A stretch of 64,000 nt of DNA, taken from NCBI GenBank assembly GCA_025642065.1, contig JAODUP010000050.1:558501-622500 (forward strand). Direction: 5' to 3'. The notes beneath the pieces were generated by a model. It worked only from the letters and a program-made list of their open reading frames with translations, searched no databases and was not told the origin of the DNA. The translations under genes and the position numbers were made by a program. Numbering within the stretch: the first letter of the stretch is position 1; each line of letters opens with the position of its first letter. Shown piece by piece: positions 25,201 through 33,495 of this stretch. The stretch comes from Paralvinella palmiformis. Its lineage: Eukaryota; Annelida; Polychaeta; Terebellida; Alvinellidae.

Positions 25201-25868
25201 ATTTATCAATTTTATTATTGTTTTGTTGACTTCATCAGTCCTGTAAAGATTCGAAGTTGGCTGAGCACTGGTATCCGCCCTGACTCAGCTGACATGTTTG
25301 AATTCCAAAAAGACCCCCCCCCCAACGAAAAAAGGGAAGTGTGTACATCAATTTGGAAATTATGCATTTATGTGAAAATATCGATTTCACAAGAGAAATA
25401 TATGTCTGTTTGATTTGATATGAATGTGGTATATGACCTTTCAACAGTATGACATTTGGTCTCAAAATACTTGTATTTTGTTAGGTGAGGGAGATTTTAT
25501 AATTATAAATCACAGATTTTCAAAAGAGTATGGTATCTGGTGTCTTTTTAATCACATCCATGCTTGTTTTTTCTTGGTTTTTTTTAACAGATGGTGGAAA
25601 TTCAGATGGTGATAGCATCATTCCCCCACCCTCACCAGATTTCGCCGATGTCATATCCCATGGTGGTGCCACTAATGGTCATAATCACCTGGCCAGATCA
25701 AATCACACAAAGCCGAAGGTGAAAGCTTTAGAGGAGAAAGATCGCGAGGCTGCTTACATGACATCAATGAGAGCAGAACGTTTACGTCTTGCAAGGATAC
25801 AGAGGGCAAGATCAGCAGCTGAGGTCATCCAGAGGTCGTGGAAACGATACAAGAACCGACACAAATGA
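2116..25868 (+). CDS. KIF6: KIF6-like kinesin (kinesin-9 family), 5'-partial, 14 exons
   Basis: Microtubule motor of the kinesin-9 group, whose members act in cilia and flagella. Exons: 2116-2330, 3310-3504, 8884-9011, 10428-10545, 11908-12004, 12963-13080, 13343-13496, 14126-14331, 16122-16263, 16537-16780, 20011-20147, 20304-21450, 23731-23803, 25591-25868. They sum to 3,252 nt, exactly 1,083 codons plus TGA, and all junctions are GT/AG in compatible phases. In visible-protein numbering, switch I (NQKSSRSH) is at 46-53, switch II (DLAGSE) at 79-84, [10 protein letters not shown] at 163-172 and STCRFAQRV near 206; a coiled-coil neck follows to about 251. The tail is Ser/Pro/Asp-rich and ends in an IQ motif (1071-1081). 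INLSLHHLE and [10 protein letters not shown] favour KIF6 over KIF9. The P-loop and start codon lie upstream of the window. With the missing motor half the protein should approach 1,300 residues, against about 814 for human KIF6. The family call is firm; orthology to KIF6 is likely. Confidence 0.9.
3106..3153. repeat. (CA)n microsatellite
   Basis: Perfect CA repeat in the intron between the first two visible kinesin exons. Confidence 0.95.
3310..3504 (+). CDS. KIF6: KIF6-like exon: switch II, helix 4 and start of loop 12
   Basis: Acceptor CGCCAG, donor GTATGT, phase 2 at both ends. It encodes residues 72-137. [12 protein letters not shown] is switch [20 protein letters not shown] is helix 4, in the kinesin-9 version of this motif. 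After helix 4 the reading continues into a polar stretch ([19 protein letters not shown]) that is not part of the standard motor fold. Confidence 0.9.
4838..5113 (+). mobile_element. LINE 3' end, 5'-truncated
   Basis: A short reading frame near 4,910-4,965 gives [13 protein letters not shown], the conserved end of the second protein of CR1/L2-like LINEs, followed by a stop, a short 3' UTR and a GAATT-rich tail. Sequence 5,117-5,415, ending in AAATAAAGTCACC, may be a second LINE 3' UTR. Confidence 0.6.
5714..5789. repeat. (CA)n microsatellite
   Basis: A run of about 38 CA units preceded by a G tract. Frames through it give only Cys-Val or Thr-His runs and are not genes. Confidence 0.95.
7085..7445. 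repeat. Imperfect tandem repeat of about 30 bp
   Basis: Degenerate units around GTACAGATGTGGCCAAGTTG recur about nine times with spacing near 30 bp and some insertions. It lies inside a kinesin intron. Confidence 0.7.
7532..7760 (+). mobile_element. tRNA-derived SINE-like repeat
   Basis: The head has GTTAGCACAGTGAATAGG and a B-box-like GGTTTGAACCCC, followed by an unrelated body with a G tract. No second full copy is recognised in the window, so the family assignment is tentative. Confidence 0.45.
7810..7960. repeat. (TA)n / (CA)n compound microsatellite
   Basis: Two long TA tracts separated by a short CA tract. Confidence 0.95.
8884..9011 (+). CDS. KIF6: KIF6-like exon: loop 12 insert and helix 5
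   Basis: Acceptor TTTGCAG, donor GTAATG, start phase 2, end phase 1. It encodes residues 137-180. The first 25 residues, rich in Ser, Thr, Asn and Gly, complete the unusual loop. [17 protein letters not shown] then restores the conserved motor sequence. The upstream intron is 5.4 kb, the largest between coding exons here. Confidence 0.9.
10126..10228 (+). mobile_element. SINE family 1, body fragment
   Basis: Carries the diagnostic body GTTTCATCTTTGACTTC, TTACCTTTGGAGGTCGCTC and GTCATAAAACATCAAT but lacks the tRNA head. It lies within the intron upstream of the last motor exon. Confidence 0.75.
10428..10545 (+). CDS. KIF6: KIF6-like exon: end of the motor domain
   Basis: Acceptor TTTTCAG, donor GTATAA, start phase 1, end phase 2. 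It encodes residues 180-219. [14 protein letters not shown] and [12 protein letters not shown] are the last conserved motor strands and helix 6. The exon ends at the motor to neck-linker boundary. Confidence 0.92.
11030..11650 (+). mobile_element. LINE 3' fragment (CR1/L2-like, family B)
   Basis: Encodes [45 protein letters not shown] and [14 protein letters not shown], the C-terminal end of a LINE reverse transcriptase protein, with a frame break near 11,160. A short 3' UTR follows, ending GGCGCTATAAAAGTTTTG plus ATT repeats. It is 5'-truncated, as is typical of target-primed insertion. Confidence 0.85.
11908..12004 (+). CDS. KIF6: KIF6-like exon: neck coiled coil
   Basis: Acceptor ATTCCAG, donor GTAAGT, start phase 2, end phase 0. 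It encodes residues 219-251. [19 protein letters not shown] has heptad-spaced Leu/Val and is a short dimerisation coiled coil, matching the place of the neck in KIF6. Confidence 0.9.
12089..12111. repeat. (TG)n microsatellite
   Basis: Short TG run about 85 bp after a kinesin splice donor. Confidence 0.9.
12885..12924. repeat. (TA)n microsatellite
   Basis: TA run about 40 bp before the kinesin exon at 12,963. Confidence 0.9.
12963..13080 (+). CDS. KIF6: KIF6-like exon: stalk
   Basis: Acceptor ATTACAG, donor GTATGT followed at once by a TG microsatellite. It encodes residues 252-291, including [18 protein letters not shown], a charged helix like the post-neck segment of KIF6. Confidence 0.85.
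13083..13126. repeat. (TG)n microsatellite next to a splice donor
   Basis: Starts within the GTATGT donor of the exon ending at 13,080. A (TA)n tract follows at 13,226-13,260. Confidence 0.9.
13343..13496 (+). CDS. KIF6: KIF6-like exon: stalk helix
   Basis: Acceptor TTTGCAG, donor GTGATA, start phase 1, end phase 2. It encodes residues 291-342. [19 protein letters not shown] is helical; the rest is basic and polar. No domain is recognisable. Confidence 0.85.
14126..14331 (+). CDS. KIF6: KIF6-like exon: Ser/Pro-rich tail
   Basis: Acceptor TATCTAG, donor GTGAGC, start phase 2, end phase 1. It encodes residues 342-411. The first half is Ser/Pro-rich and probably disordered ([16 protein letters not shown]); the second half is charged. 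Confidence 0.85.
15886..16052 (-). mobile_element. SINE family 1, full-length but diverged copy
   Basis: On the minus strand the tRNA-like head (GGCCTAACTGGTAGTGCAG, then GGGTTCAAACC as B box) is followed by the family-1 body. Its head end is about 70 bp before the kinesin exon at 16,122. Confidence 0.8.
16122..16263 (+). CDS. KIF6: KIF6-like exon: basic tail segment
   Basis: Acceptor GTTTCAG, donor GTATAA, start phase 1, end phase 2. It encodes residues 411-458, Lys/Arg/Pro-rich ([19 protein letters not shown]), with no recognised domain. A reverse-oriented SINE ends about 60 bp before the acceptor. Confidence 0.85.
16537..16780 (+). CDS. KIF6: KIF6-like exon: tail, with a repeated splice donor
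   Basis: Acceptor CTTTAG, start phase 2, end phase 0. It encodes residues 458-539 and ends in a charged helix ([15 protein letters not shown]). The donor AAG|GTGAGT is the first unit of a (GTGA)n microsatellite, so several perfect GTGAGT motifs follow every 4 bp. Confidence 0.85.
16781..16838 (+). repeat. (GTGA)n / (GTCA)n microsatellite overlapping a splice donor
   Basis: Perfect GTGA units begin at the exon-intron boundary, then drift to GTCA and GTGA. Each unit recreates GTGAGT. Confidence 0.9.
19085..19150 (+). mobile_element. SINE family 1, tRNA head only
   Basis: GCCTCCGTGGTCCAACTGG (A-box region) and GAGTTCGAT (B-box region) are present, but the body is missing. It lies just upstream of a complete copy. 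Confidence 0.65.
19270..19455 (+). mobile_element. SINE family 1, full-length copy
   Basis: Head with TGGTCTAACGGTAGCG (A box) and a decayed B box, body with CTTTGACTTCGCTTCATTAC and GGAGGTCACTCGGC, end TGGCCGTAAAACATCAAC. It serves as the reference copy for the family. Confidence 0.85.
19862..19990 (+). mobile_element. SINE family 4 (tRNA-derived), next to a splice acceptor
   Basis: The head has GGTGCAGCTGTTAGAGCAC and GTGGATTCCAATCC, like the copy at 22.3 kb. It ends about 20 bp before the kinesin exon at 20,011. Confidence 0.6.
20011..20147 (+). CDS. KIF6: KIF6-like exon: coiled coil in the tail
   Basis: Acceptor TCTCTAG, donor GTCAGT, start phase 0, end phase 2. It encodes residues 540-585. 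[20 protein letters not shown] is a strongly charged helix, probably a short coiled coil. A tRNA-derived repeat ends about 20 bp before the acceptor. Confidence 0.88.
20304..21450 (+). CDS. KIF6: KIF6-like exon: large low-complexity tail exon
   Basis: Acceptor CTGAAG, donor GTAATT, start phase 2, end phase 0. At 1,147 nt it is by far the longest exon and encodes residues 585-967. The sequence is Ser/Asp/Thr-rich with conserved-looking islands such as [11 protein letters not shown] and [11 protein letters not shown]. No enzymatic domain is visible. The frame stays open to 21,522, so intron retention would add only a few residues before a stop. Confidence 0.88.
22084..22150 (-). mobile_element. 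SINE family 3 fragment
   Basis: GGGGAGAATCCCCAGCCTG and CAGCACAGCCTCTATGTTGG match the longer copies at 28.0 and 30.2 kb; the rest is missing. Confidence 0.7.
22308..22510 (+). mobile_element. SINE family 4, longer copy
   Basis: The head has AGCACAGCAGTTAGAGCAG and GTGGGTTCAAGTC; the body has CCTCAGCTTTATGTCTCAGG. A short match to the body also occurs at 483-525. Confidence 0.6.
23731..23803 (+). CDS. KIF6: KIF6-like exon: short tail exon
   Basis: Acceptor ATTTCAG, donor GTATGA, start phase 0, end phase 1. It encodes residues 968-992, [18 protein letters not shown] and onwards, a short amphipathic helix. Confidence 0.85.
25591..25868 (+). CDS. KIF6: KIF6-like terminal exon with IQ motif
   Basis: Acceptor TTTAACAG after a T-rich tract, start phase 1, stop TGA at 25,866-25,868. 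It encodes residues 992-1083. The end is a long basic helix ([19 protein letters not shown]) running into [11 protein letters not shown], which fits IQxxx[RK]xxxx[RK]. IQ motifs bind calmodulin or light chains; calmodulin control of this motor is an inference. Confidence 0.9.
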
Positions 25869-26460
25869 TGGCCACCACAACAACCTAGGTGATTGTTCTA
25901 GAAGTATTTAAATTACAGTTTATTACGAGTACAACTATATTTCCCAATATCATCCACTTTTTCATATTATTAATTGGTAAACAATTTTCAGTGGAATTGT
26001 ATTCTTCGTCATTATTTTAAGATTTCATTGTTTATTTTTATGAAATAATATGTTTATTTATTTTTTGCTTCATACACAAAAAAAGATGCCATAATATAGT
26101 TGTAGATGATTATTTCATTCATAAAACTATTTTCCATCCGGCTTTTAAAATATATCCGGCATAATTGATATTTTGCTGTCGTACATTTTGTTTCTTTACC
26201 GTTTGTTATTATTGATGATAAATATTGTCAGACTGACTCAGGAAACAAAAGTTGAAGTTGGTTATTTGTCGTAAACACCGTGCTTGCTCAATGTGATCTC
26301 AGAATAGCATTATATTTACGTGCCTTCAAATTATTGTGCCAAAAATCAACCCCGGGTGCGTATAGTGTAATATTTGTTATTTTGGTGTGTATGTGTATCC
26401 GTGTGTTGAGTGATACGTTGTTGATACCGATCAATAAAAAAAGGCTACCATCAGTCAGGA
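25869..26460 (+). other. KIF6-like 3' UTR with candidate poly(A) signal
   Basis: AT-rich non-coding sequence after the stop. The first canonical AATAAA is at 26,433-26,438, with a GT-rich stretch shortly after it (near 26,480). Another AATAAA lies at 26,964-26,969. The exact cleavage site cannot be read from sequence. Confidence 0.5.
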
Positions 26461-26469
26461 AGCGTCGAC

Positions 26470-27310
26470 CTTGATCACTGGTGGGTCAGCTAATTTATGT
26501 AAATTATTTCATTTTTATGTTGTTATTTAAATACGATTAATAAGACTGATCGCTGCTAATTCAGTGTATTGATGTGATGGCGGTGATGAAACAGGAGTTT
26601 TACCTTTAAATTATGTCGGGTATAATTCGTTGTGATAATTATAAATTTTTATTTATCAAACATTTTGAACAAAACTTTATTTTTTAGTTGCCTTTTTTAT
26701 TCTTCTTTTGTCTCATTTGTTTATTTTAATTCCCAACGAGAGTTTCTTGTTTTGCATTTAAGATGATCACAAAATATTTGTTTATAATTATTGGCTGCTA
26801 GTCACAAACAAACATAATAATATTGTTGCGATGACGATCTGCTCCAACGTAAGTAAAATATTATTTGTGTCGCGACATGTATTTATGCGTGTGCGTGTGT
26901 GTGCGTATGTGCACATGCTTATGTTTTTCCAATAGTAATGTTATTCTTAAAACTGTGATTATGAATAAAAATATAAAACTAGTTCGTTATTGTTATATGA
27001 AAAAAATACATTTTATTGATAACGATCAGGGTATATTTTATAAGTTTTAGATGAACGTATATGATAAATTTTTTTGGTAATTTGGTTGTTAGTGCATTCA
27101 ATTCAAATTAACCTGTGTGTACTTCTGTTTTCATTATACTTGATGACAAATGAGCCCTGTTCCACAAATACTGAATTATTAATATAATTACATTGTCCCT
27201 CATTATATCACAAACAGTTATAATTCATAAGAGCTCTTTTTTAAATGTTCATTGGACAGTTATATCTATGAATATATGAACTGAAATTTGTACTACACTG
27301 CCAACAAATG
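26470..27310. other. Gene-free AT-rich stretch
   Basis: No coding frame, RNA gene or dispersed repeat that I can recognise. A (TA)n tract follows at 27,318-27,359. Confidence 0.5.
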
Positions 27311-27326
27311 TCACCAACTATATATA

Positions 27327-27358
<32 letters not shown>

Positions 27359-27979
27359 GTTAATATAAATTATGATTGATCTGGCATGATTCACAATAGA
27401 ACAATGTACTCCCTGCAAGAAGAATATGGGAACGACCTTGGTTTTTAGATTCAGTATTAGATGAAGATGTGGGATTGTGTTGGAGAGTAGCTACTGATGC
27501 TGCAGTCAAAGGACTAAATAGGATTATTTACTGTTTTTGTTCCGTCTTCATCGCCACAAATACTTCGTAACCTGAGACCATTCCATCCAGGTGGGAGGCA
27601 TCTATATGAATATATATACAAGTTAATTTTAGGGTTTTTTCCCCTTCAGAAGAAACAGTCTATAGAGTGTACGTATATACAATTGGGAAAACATCGTCAG
27701 CCAGACTTACATATAGTCATTTAAAGATGATCTGTTTAATGTATTAACCAATCAATTAATTACTAAATAGACGATTATATAATACGAATTATTATAGAAC
27801 ACATGAGGTGATGATGACGTCATTGGGTTTTAGATGAAATGTAATAGAAATATTTAGTTTTTAGCCACTTTTTATAATCATTCGTTTTCACCAATTCTGT
27901 CAACTTTAGGGTGCGTGTCTGCTTATCGTTATAACTGAAACCTTTAATATGTTGTTTGGTTTGTTTGTTTGTTTTGATG

Positions 27980-28312
27980 TTCGAAGAGAATTCCCAGGCT
28001 GTGGCTTATTGGGCACAGCCTCTATGTTGGAGTGGTTGAGAAACCTTCTCCCTCACCACTCACAGGGGAGCAGTACGGAAAGATGGAGCCGATATACACT
28101 GAGTGTTTTACGTCCTCAGGGGGTCTTTGACGTCCCCTTTATTTTAAATAATTCAGTGGAGACGGCAGCGCCATTTAACGTGGTCATCCACCGACGATGT
28201 TGTGAGCCGAGAAATTAATCTCGGGAAAAGTTTCGACCTCTTGCTGGGTTCGAACCTGTGATCGTTGGCACCAAGTGCCGTGTGCTTAACAGCTAGGCCA
28301 CCGGATCTCACC
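27980..28312 (-). mobile_element. SINE family 3, longest copy
   Basis: On the minus strand the tRNA-like head has GGTGGCCTAGCTGTTAAGC (A box) and GGTTCGAACCC (B box). The body contains AAATGGCGCTGCCGTCTCC and the end region carries GGCTGTGCC. The plus-strand frame through it (27,949-28,218) is not a gene. Confidence 0.8.
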
Positions 28313-28319
28313 GTCTATT

Positions 28320-29295
28320 TTATTCAGCAATGGATACCAGGTAACCGAAACCAGTTATCCAGAAACCACCAAACTGACCTCTGTACTAGTTCGGGCCATT
28401 TTTACTATCCCACAATGCACCATCACAGTTTCTAGTGTGTGTGTGTGTGTGTATTCTAAAAAAAAAATACACATACACACACGTTTTATTATTTCTGAAA
28501 ATGTTCATCCTAATATAGAATTTAATCTCAACATGCATTATATTAACATAATATTTATAAAGAAAGCCGAGATTTTATAAAAGGATTGCCTCATTTCATT
28601 ACCAAGTAGTTTCTTATCCATAGGTTTCAGATTAGACCAGCACCCGAACTGAAGAAACTACTCACTCACAAACCCACCCACTCAAACACCTACCAACCAG
28701 AACACCCATCCGTCCATCTACTCAAACAATCAATCAATCAACCACGTATTGCTGAGCACAAAACTTAACCAGATTGAATCAGTGAACTATTTATACTGAA
28801 TTATTAAACATGATCAAACGCATTGTAAAGAGCTATTTACACCGTAGTTTTAAAGGAACCATTCTCGAAATATATTATTAGAAATATTATTTATATATAG
28901 AGCCCCTCTTCAGGATCCATAAATGTCGCTGTAGCTTATAGAAACCAAAACTCGAACCATAAACATGGAGCATACATAAGACAGACTATGTTTACTACTA
29001 AGTGAAATGTGTTTTTGTGTGCGTCTTTCTGATTAAAGACTCGAAGCAAGAAACAGAGAGCATATATTAATACATTCCTATAACGTATATGATAAATGAG
29101 TTATGATATTATATTGATCCACAGGTGTTAAATGATGACTGATCTTTATATTCGTATTATAACTAATATAAATAAACAGTCGCGATGTCATTAAACCTAT
29201 TGCAGTATTATATAAAGTATGGGGCAAGATAATGCAGAGATAATACATGGTAAAGGGTAGCTGTTAAAGTAATTATCATGTATACTGATATATAT
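28320..29295. other. Gene-free stretch
   Basis: Contains a short (TG)n and an A tract (28,434-28,480) but no recognisable gene. Confidence 0.5.
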
Positions 29296-29301
29296 ATAAA
29301 G

Positions 29302-29554
29302 ACCGCCTCTGGCCTCATGGGTAGAGCGGAAGACTATTTACCTATGGCTATGGTCATTCTGTGAGGGTGGTCGGAGGTTCGAGTCCAGACCGTGGCACTA
29401 CAGTAGGAGGAGTTTTTCATCCAACCAGGCAACTGGCAAGGTTTTCTCCACCGAACATGTCATATATTGTAAATTCTAGCTATAAATTACAAACCATATG
29501 CATCTTCCTCATTTGAGGTTGACACCAACATAAAATAACTGATATTTCGGCCAT

Positions 29555-29599
<45 letters not shown>

Positions 29600-29600
29600 T
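29302..29600 (+). mobile_element. SINE family 2, copy 2, with TA/GA tail
   Basis: Well-preserved tRNA-like head (TGGGTAGAGCGG A box, GGTTCGAGTCC B box) and body (AGTAGGAGGAGTTTTTCATC). Its 3' end CGGCCATTA runs directly into a TA then GA microsatellite. Confidence 0.85.
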
Positions 29601-29812
29601 GGGTGGTTCTGATAGGTTATTTCTCAAAAGCCAACTCAAACTTATTAATGTATTTAAGGTATTTACATTGTAATCAGATATGAGATACAATTTACACCTA
29701 AATTCTCTCTACGGACGTATTTCTTTAGTTCATCGTAGGAACCAGTCATCATTGTATTTACATAAATTGCTCCGGCCTGAAATGAGCAGGAGAGAAAACA
29801 GCGTAAATATGA

Positions 29813-30112
29813 TAATAATAATAATAATAATATACCAAATTTATATAGTGCCCTATATAACCTGTAAGAAGGCTACTCTAAGGCGCTTGACAATAAATAA
29901 TTCATATCGATGTAACAGATTTACATCTTTAAAAGTACATAATTCTTTCCAGCCAAATACATAATATATTCAGCTAGGAAAAGCTGAAACAAAAAGATTA
30001 GTTTTTATCTTCTTTTTGAAGGTATCAAGGATCTTGCACTTTCTGATGGTTATTGGAAGATTATTCCATAATGTTGCAGCAGCCTTTCTCAAACATCGAT
30101 TATCGTATGTCA
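29813..30112. repeat. Dispersed repeat with AAT tract and GGCGCTTGACA motif
   Basis: An (AAT)n tract is followed by ATTTATATAGTGCCC, GCTACTCTAAGGCGCTTGAC and, after about 150 bp, a section around GGAAGATTATTCCATAATG. This layout resembles a repeat widespread in marine invertebrate genomes. The identification is by memory of the pattern only. Confidence 0.45.
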
Positions 30113-30165
30113 CTCAAATATTGCTTAATTTAATCCATTAAAATTACGAATTACCATTTTGTTTT

Positions 30166-30412
30166 GTTGTTCGGGGAGAATCCCCAGGCTGTCGATTAAT
30201 CAGCACAGCCTCTACGTTAGAGTGGTTGAGAAAACTCCTCCCCCACCACTCATAGGGGAGCAGTACGGAAAGATGGAGCCGAAATAGCCTGAAGGTGGTC
30301 ACTACCAGAGTGCTTTACGTCCTCGGGTTTTTTTAACGTCTTCCTTTATTTTAAATAATTCAGTGGAGACGGCAGCGCCATTTAACGTGGTCAGCCACCC
30401 ACGAAATTACCA
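30166..30412 (-). mobile_element. SINE family 3, copy lacking the tRNA head
   Basis: Shares GGAGCAGTACGGAAAGATGG and CAGTGGAGACGGCAGCGCC with the copy at 28.0 kb. It stops inside the body, before the tRNA head. Confidence 0.8.
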
Positions 30413-30477
30413 TTCTTCACGAGATTCTATATTAAAGCGACACGTTTAGCTTTGGTGACACTGCAATATTCATTTTA

Positions 30478-30501
30478 CACCCACACACACCCTCCACACA
30501 T

Positions 30502-30545
<44 letters not shown>
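30478..30545. repeat. (CA)n-(GA)n compound microsatellite
   Basis: CA units pass directly into GA units. A similar CA-GA compound tract is at 30,873-30,924. Confidence 0.95.
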
Positions 30546-30550
<5 letters not shown>

Positions 30551-30883
30551 TGGATTCTCTCTCTGTCTATCTAGGTATATATTTTCATAAAAAGGACAGT
30601 CCTTATTATTTTAATAACGATGACTGCATTAATCAAAAGTAAACAACCAGCGTTAATCTGCAGTATACTGAATTAATACCCCCCCCCCCCCAATAAATCA
30701 CGTATCACATAAATAACTGTTTGCATATACATGTTTTGCAGTAAAGTGTTTTTGTTGTTCTGATTGTGTTTATTTACTGTTTTCCTTCTAGATTATAAGT
30801 CTCCGTAAACAAAATCAAGTAATGCATTTTTAGCAGACAGACAGACAGACATAAACCTATTATAATCTTTTTACACACACAGA

Positions 30884-30924
<41 letters not shown>

Positions 30925-31013
30925 CAAGTATCCGTATGTTCGTGTGGTATCCAACTATTTATACTCCTAATTTTAACAATACCGATATTATAGTCTGTAC
31001 CTCTCTATTTTAG

Positions 31014-31101
31014 ATTTTATGGATTATCTACCTTATTATTTGGCCATTACAATATGTCTGATCATCATCGTCACTTTGGCAATTCTCTTATGTAAGGCTA
31101 G
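31014..31101 (+). pseudogene. Transmembrane exon of a receptor-like gene
   Basis: Acceptor CTCTCTATTTTAG and donor AG|GTATGT are both strong. The 88-bp exon (start phase 1, end phase 2) encodes YYLAITICLIIIVTLAILL followed by CKAR, a single-pass membrane helix with a basic stop-transfer end. It lies next to minus-strand ectodomain exons but is on the plus strand. Its phase-1 start fits the phase-1 end of the FnIII exon at 32.1 kb, so an inversion may have separated parts of one gene. It could instead be an exon of an independent gene. Confidence 0.55.
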
Positions 31102-31293
31102 GTATGTGACGTAATGAGTATTTATTTGTCTGTTGCCGGAAATATAAATCATATCATTTTAATTTCAATTACCGGCCTCAGAACTGTGACGGTCGTTCGT
31201 AACATTGTGACGCCTGGAATATATCTAGCTACCCATAGTCCTGGTGACTTTCGACTTTATCCCGGATTTTGTTTGTTTTTATTTTCGATGTAG

Positions 31294-31466
31294 AAAATCT
31301 TTGACAGAACAAAGGAAACTTGAAACAAGAACAATATACAATTGTTTGTGTTTCGAAAACAATATCCGGAAGAGAAGTGATGGCACAGGTCCGGTATCCG
31401 GGAACCGTGGACAATGACGACCGATCACATTGTGATCCAAATCAGTACGAAGGATTATCCGCGGAG
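31294..31466 (+). pseudogene. Probable juxtamembrane/cytoplasmic exon with a frame break
   Basis: Acceptor TTTCGATGTAG; its first base completes the AG left by the transmembrane exon to give Arg. The frame reads KSLTEQRKLETRTIYNCL, basic and polar as expected after a membrane helix. It hits a stop near 31,415, after which a shifted frame gives DDRSHCDPNQYEGLSAEV. Tyr motifs (IYNCL, NQYEGL) resemble juxtamembrane sites of receptors. The 3' end is uncertain because the candidate donor GTCGGT is weak. No kinase or phosphatase domain is seen nearby. Confidence 0.4.
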
Positions 31467-32107
31467 GTCGGTTAATATTAATTAATATTAACATTTCATA
31501 ATTGCTGAAATGAGCTATTTGAATTATGGATATAAATGAACTTTTCCAATCTCGAAAACAATGTGTGTGTGTGTGGATGGTGTGTGTGTGTGTGTAAATT
31601 GAATATTGCAGTGTTAAATAACGCCGACTGTCGTATTCTCAGATTTGATATGAAAAATAGTAAAATCCCGATATCAGGCATAAAAATAGTGTTTTGGTTT
31701 TTAATATTCCAATTGTCAAACATAGAGTTTGTTTATAAAATCTTCAAGTAAAAGTACCTCCAGTCAAAAAGTCGTATGAAAGCTGCGATAAACGCAAGAA
31801 ATGAGCTCTAAATCCTGAATTAAATAACAGATATATATTAAGCCTAGAATAAACTAATCTAAATGCACTTGGTCAATTTCGCACAAACAATTCGCTACTT
31901 GGTCTTTTCCGTATAGTATCGTACGAGAAAATACAGGTCGCATTATTTCTCTTATAAAATGGATTCCCACTAATCCAGGTCAAGTAAGAAAGACGACACC
32001 TGGATTGGGGAAGGGGGTGGGGATTCGTTCCGATATAAATCCATGTCGCACAAACAGTAATGCCGTTGTGTAGATAATCCCATTTATGATACATTACACG
32101 TTCTTAC

Positions 32108-32376
32108 CTGGATCCCTTAAAGTACGCGTCACGGGAATGTAGGCCGGCCCCAGAACCCGGACGCCTCTCATCTCCCGATAAGGCGTGATCCGTATTTCGT
32201 ATTGCGCGTTCTCATTCGGATTCCGAATCGTTGCCGAAAATTCCAAACCGATGACGAATTGTGGGGAACATTTGATACGGTTCGATAACCACAATCACCG
32301 ACGCGTCTATAGTCGATTCTATATTTATAATAACCTTCGGCTGCCGCTGGTATGGTGTTTATTTGTTCCCAGCTCA
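32108..32376 (-). pseudogene. Fibronectin type III exon with a frameshift
   Basis: Minus-strand exon with donor CCAG|GTAAGA and acceptor CTAAG. The first frame gives SWEQINTIPAAAEGYYKYRI, FnIII strands B-C. A second frame gives ENAQYEIRITPYREMRGV and VLGPAYIPVTRTLRDP, strands F-G with the usual Tyr and Pro. The switch of frame lies near 32,290-32,310. The length, 269 bp, is one short of a multiple of three, as expected for a phase 1-1 FnIII exon that lost a base. It is part of the receptor-like gene with the exons at 34.5, 36.5 and 37.5 kb. Confidence 0.6.
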
Positions 32377-32794
32377 CTTAGATCGCGTTGTTAGTGGTAT
32401 CAGCTAAACCCGGCGACTTCTTCTGTTCTTTGAGGAATGACTAACACAAAATAAAATATATTAAAAAAACAAAACATGAAACGTATATTCGAAGCCTCGT
32501 CCTAGATGCAACTATTGTTTTGTTATTTTAATCGTTCGCGAATATCTAAACATCAAACGATTTCCTCTTAAGTATTGCTGATCATCACTTGTGTTGTTTT
32601 TGGTGTTGGTTGTAGTAGGATGCGCGTTACCATTGTTAATCTGATCTCGAACGTATCTTTATAAAGAGCTCTACCTTACGGCCATCTATTTGAGGAAGAT
32701 CAATTCAGAAAGTAAGGATATATTTTGTAAGAGTCCTTAAAACCAATGATTTAGATTAGCTTATTTATAATATCAATAAACCAGACGTCATCAA

Positions 32795-32920
<126 letters not shown>

Positions 32921-33162
32921 TCAAACAATTAATTTATGTGTAACTTCCAATATTTAAATCAAAGAGTGAGTCTTCTTGGTAAACAAATTCTACTGGAAAA
33001 GACTTCGGCCAGCCAAGAATTACTTAAATAGGTAAAGATTAGTGTTCTTGTTTACACAATTCGCAGATATTTCTGAATACCAAACGGAGCTATCGAGATG
33101 TGGGTGAGTGAATGAATGGGTGTATACTTTGTTAGACATTAAACGGTGGTCATTTTCAAATA

Positions 33163-33236
33163 TGAATCCAACCGTGGTTAATTTGTGGCGCAGCGCCCTA
33201 TCCACTGTGCTGTAGAAGTGTCCATACACTTTGGAC
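33163..33236 (-). mobile_element. tRNA-like SINE head
   Basis: The minus strand has CAGCACAGTGGATAGGGCG and GGTTGGATTC in tRNA A/B-box spacing. Only the head is recognisable. Confidence 0.4.
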
Positions 33237-33372
33237 TTGAAAATCCCTTACAGCAGATTATGATACTTGACTCGAACTTAAACATAATGCTACGTAAATG
33301 TAATATTTATAAGTTGATCTTGGAATAATTTATTTAGATACGTCACGAACATGCGCACTTACTGAATAATAT

Positions 33373-33437
33373 AATATACTTATATATACATAATATATAT
33401 ATATATATATATAATATATTATATATAATATATACTT
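33373..33437. repeat. (TA)n-rich low-complexity tract
   Basis: Imperfect TA runs with several TAATATAT inversions. Confidence 0.9.
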
Positions 33438-33495
33438 ATTGTATAATATTGTAAACTCTGCTTCAATATTTCGAAGGTAAGTGATGTCTAGGTGT

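Noticed and set aside
27410..27600. Minus-strand segment with SGYEVFVAMKTEQKQ resembling an FnIII strand
   Set aside because: Too short, ends in a stop, and no matching splice sites or following FnIII strands were found.
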